Assembly: GCA_913053915.1 (NCBI GenBank)
Contig: CAJXGP010000107.1
Coordinates: forward strand, 1-6,940
Source: an uncultured Ignavibacteriales bacterium
Lineage (GTDB): Bacteria > Bacteroidota > Ignavibacteria > Ignavibacteriales > Ignavibacteriaceae
DNA: 6,940 nt
Direction of reading: 5' to 3'
The notes beneath the pieces are model-generated. The model was not told the origin of the DNA. It did no database searches and was given only the letters and a program-made list of their open reading frames with translations. The translations under genes were made by a program, and so were the position numbers. Positions 5,440 through 6,940 of this stretch are shown piece by piece (positions within the stretch are counted from its first letter, which is position 1; each line of letters begins with the position of its first letter).

Positions 5440-6852
5440 TTACCAATGATATCGAAAACCTGCTACAGCATTAAAGGGTATCTCTTTATATCCCATCCAA
5501 ATATAATTATTATGATTTAATAAGTTTGAGAATCGTAATGTCAAATCAAAATTATGTTTCAGTTTATAGATAAAATTTAATCCCAAATTAATAAAGGGAT
5601 TTAATTTATTGGTATTGCTGATATTTGTGTAAGAGCCGGAATTATAAGCAAGTTTAACTTCGGTAGTTAACCCATTTTTGAAAGCGTAGCTGTAATTAAG
5701 CGAGATTCTACCTCTTGGATAGTAAGGAAGAATATTACCGCTTGTATCTCTTGAGTCGTAGAATTCGGCTGTACTAAATAAAGAGCCGTAAGGTCCGAAA
5801 TAAAATAGAAAATTTACAAATGCATCACCACTTCTTCCGGATGTTGTAACAACATCGAATTTGCCGGATTGAAGAGAAGAAGTAAAATAAGGGATATATT
5901 TTGAAGAAAAGATTTGGAGACCGGCATCAATCTCGAAAAATGTTTGATATTCATACTTAATAGTAATTTTTAAATTTGTCGGCTTTGAAAAAAATAAATT
6001 CTTAAAATTTTGAGTATTGAAATACCTGTTTTCGGTCAGGAAATAACCGCTTCCGTAAAAATCAACATCAGGTGAATATTCACCGAAAAATGAGATATCT
6101 TTATTTACCCTGAACGCTATGGATGCTGTAGGAGCCAAAAAGTTATTAGTGCCGGCTTCAGCATATAAAAATCCGAACTCCGCTTTAATATTTTTACCAA
6201 TATTTACACCGATTTGTGGATGCATTTTTAAAAAATTGTAATTTAGATTATTACCGATAATATTTTTCAGTGATTGTAATTTATAATTTATATCGGTACC
6301 GATATTGAACGTAGTAAACGCCAACTTCATCATACCGTAAACTTGCACAAAATTTTCTGCAAATGATTCTTGTGAAATTGAATAATAGTTATCGGATAAT
6401 TTTGATGCGAATAAAAAATTCTTGCTCCGTATATTATTAACGCTTAGAGAAAGATCGCCTAATCCCAAAGTTCTTTTAGCTTGCGGTGTATTGGAAGCAA
6501 AGAATTTATATGAAGAGAAACCGTATTTGCTATGTAATTTAAATTGTGTTCCCGATAAAAAAGAAGCATCATTACTTATAAAATATGACAAATTTGCACC
6601 TCCCGATAAAGAATAACGATCACTATTCCTAACGTATGCACGTTGATAATTACCGTTTGCAAATCCTTCGAATATCCCGTTCTTAAAAGGCTTCGTGTAA
6701 TTAAACCGGGTAACCGGTAAATCATATAAACCTGCTCCGAAATAAAAATTACCATTAAAGTAATTTAAAGGATTATTTAATTCGAAAGACTTTTTTAAGG
6801 GATTACCTAATTTTTTCACCGATAGTTTCTCAGGTGAAAAAACCGGTTTCAA
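5440..6852 (-). CDS. Outer-membrane beta-barrel, TonB-dependent-receptor-like, 5' end missing
   Basis: The 470 visible residues are alternating polar/aromatic beta strands with turns rich in Asn, Gly, Ser and Asp, as in a large outer-membrane barrel. The last 30 residues look like the closing strands of a TonB-dependent receptor: N-L-L-N-H-N-N-Y at 443-450, G-Y-K-E-I-P near 454-459, and a terminal aromatic W470. Other strand-turn patterns occur throughout, for example G-A-N-L-S-Y-F and G-L-N-F-I-Y-K. There is no signal peptide and no plug domain at the visible start. The only start available is TTG at 6852, with no ribosome-binding site, a few bases from an abrupt composition change; the frame closes at TAA (6874-6876). 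The true gene most likely continued upstream and has been cut by the G+C-rich tail sequence. It lies just upstream of the HU-SPOR/exbBD/tonB operon on the same strand and could be a partner of that motor. The ligand cannot be inferred. Confidence 0.75.
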   Translation of the reverse strand: MKPVFSPEKLSVKKLGNPLKKSFELNNPLNYFNGNFYFGAGLYDLPVTRFNYTKPFKNGIFEGFANGNYQRAYVRNSDRYSLSGGANLSYFISNDASFLSGTQFKLHSKYGFSSYKFFASNTPQAKRTLGLGDLSLSVNNIRSKNFLFASKLSDNYYSISQESFAENFVQVYGMMKLAFTTFNIGTDINYKLQSLKNIIGNNLNYNFLKMHPQIGVNIGKNIKAEFGFLYAEAGTNNFLAPTASIAFRVNKDISFFGEYSPDVDFYGSGYFLTENRYFNTQNFKNLFFSKPTNLKITIKYEYQTFFEIDAGLQIFSSKYIPYFTSSLQSGKFDVVTTSGRSGDAFVNFLFYFGPYGSLFSTAEFYDSRDTSGNILPYYPRGRISLNYSYAFKNGLTTEVKLAYNSGSYTNISNTNKLNPFINLGLNFIYKLKHNFDLTLRFSNLLNHNNYIWMGYKEIPFNAVAGFRYHW

Positions 6853-6940
6853 ATATGAGGGCGTGGCACAAAGTTATTTGCAAATCGCAGGCCGATGGCA
6901 CGACCATGTTTTATACGCCAATCTGCGAAGCGACAGGCGG
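6853..6940. repeat. G+C-rich tail: probable repeat or mobile-element end, or assembly junction
   Basis: Composition changes sharply at about 6853-6860, from AT-rich coding sequence to about 54% G+C (about 45 of the last 83 bases). The last 80 or so bases have no stop in any of the three forward frames; the frame from ATG 6855 runs open to the edge. The reverse frame of the barrel gene closes at 6874-6876. TGGCAC occurs twice (6864-6869 and 6896-6901). No transposase motif or terminal inverted repeat can be shown in so short a piece. The location of the switch, exactly where the barrel should have a signal peptide, points to an insertion or a chimeric join. The identity of the element is unknown. 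Confidence 0.45.

Noticed and set aside
6422..6616. Forward open frame opposite the barrel gene
   Set aside because: Antisense to a long beta-barrel reading frame, with no start signal or domain.

Overview
This is an AT-rich window (roughly one third G+C by eye), almost all protein-coding, with two convergent gene blocks. The HU-SPOR fusion protein, the ExbB/ExbD/TonB set, the TonB-receptor-like barrel and the weak Shine-Dalgarno sites together suggest a Gram-negative bacterium of the Bacteroidetes/Ignavibacteria (FCB) branch. Ignavibacteria is my best guess. This is an inference from gene content and style; there is no rRNA or other phylogenetic marker here.

Left block, + strand, about 292-1620: after roughly 300 bases with no convincing gene come three small membrane-protein genes. 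The first is a DUF2085-type protein with an irregular 5' end. The second is a four-helix hypothetical that starts in an ATGA overlap with the first. The third is a 100-residue hypothetical 22 bases further on. They look like one transcription unit. Their functions are unknown.

Right block, - strand, read from 6852 down to 1592: an outer-membrane beta-barrel (TonB-dependent-receptor-like) whose 5' end is missing, then after 74 very AT-rich bases a tight four-gene operon. That operon encodes (1) a HU-like/acidic linker/one TM/SPOR protein, (2) ExbB/TolQ-type proton-channel subunit, (3) ExbD/TolR-type subunit and (4) a TonB-type energy transducer. Spacings are 22 and 9 bases and then a 4-base overlap (GTGA). 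The last three make a standard proton-motive-force energy-transducing complex. What stands out is its linkage to a protein that could join a DNA- or protein-binding cytoplasmic domain to the cell wall. The acidic linker of that protein carries four spaced tryptophan motifs (W-D/S/N-F-like). The tonB gene and the last + strand gene overlap tail to tail by 29 bases.

Right edge, about 6853-6940: base composition jumps to about 54% G+C, and the sequence abruptly replaces the expected signal peptide and N-terminus of the barrel gene. All three forward frames are open in this tail. The best reading is a dispersed repeat or mobile-element end, or an assembly junction, that has truncated the barrel gene.
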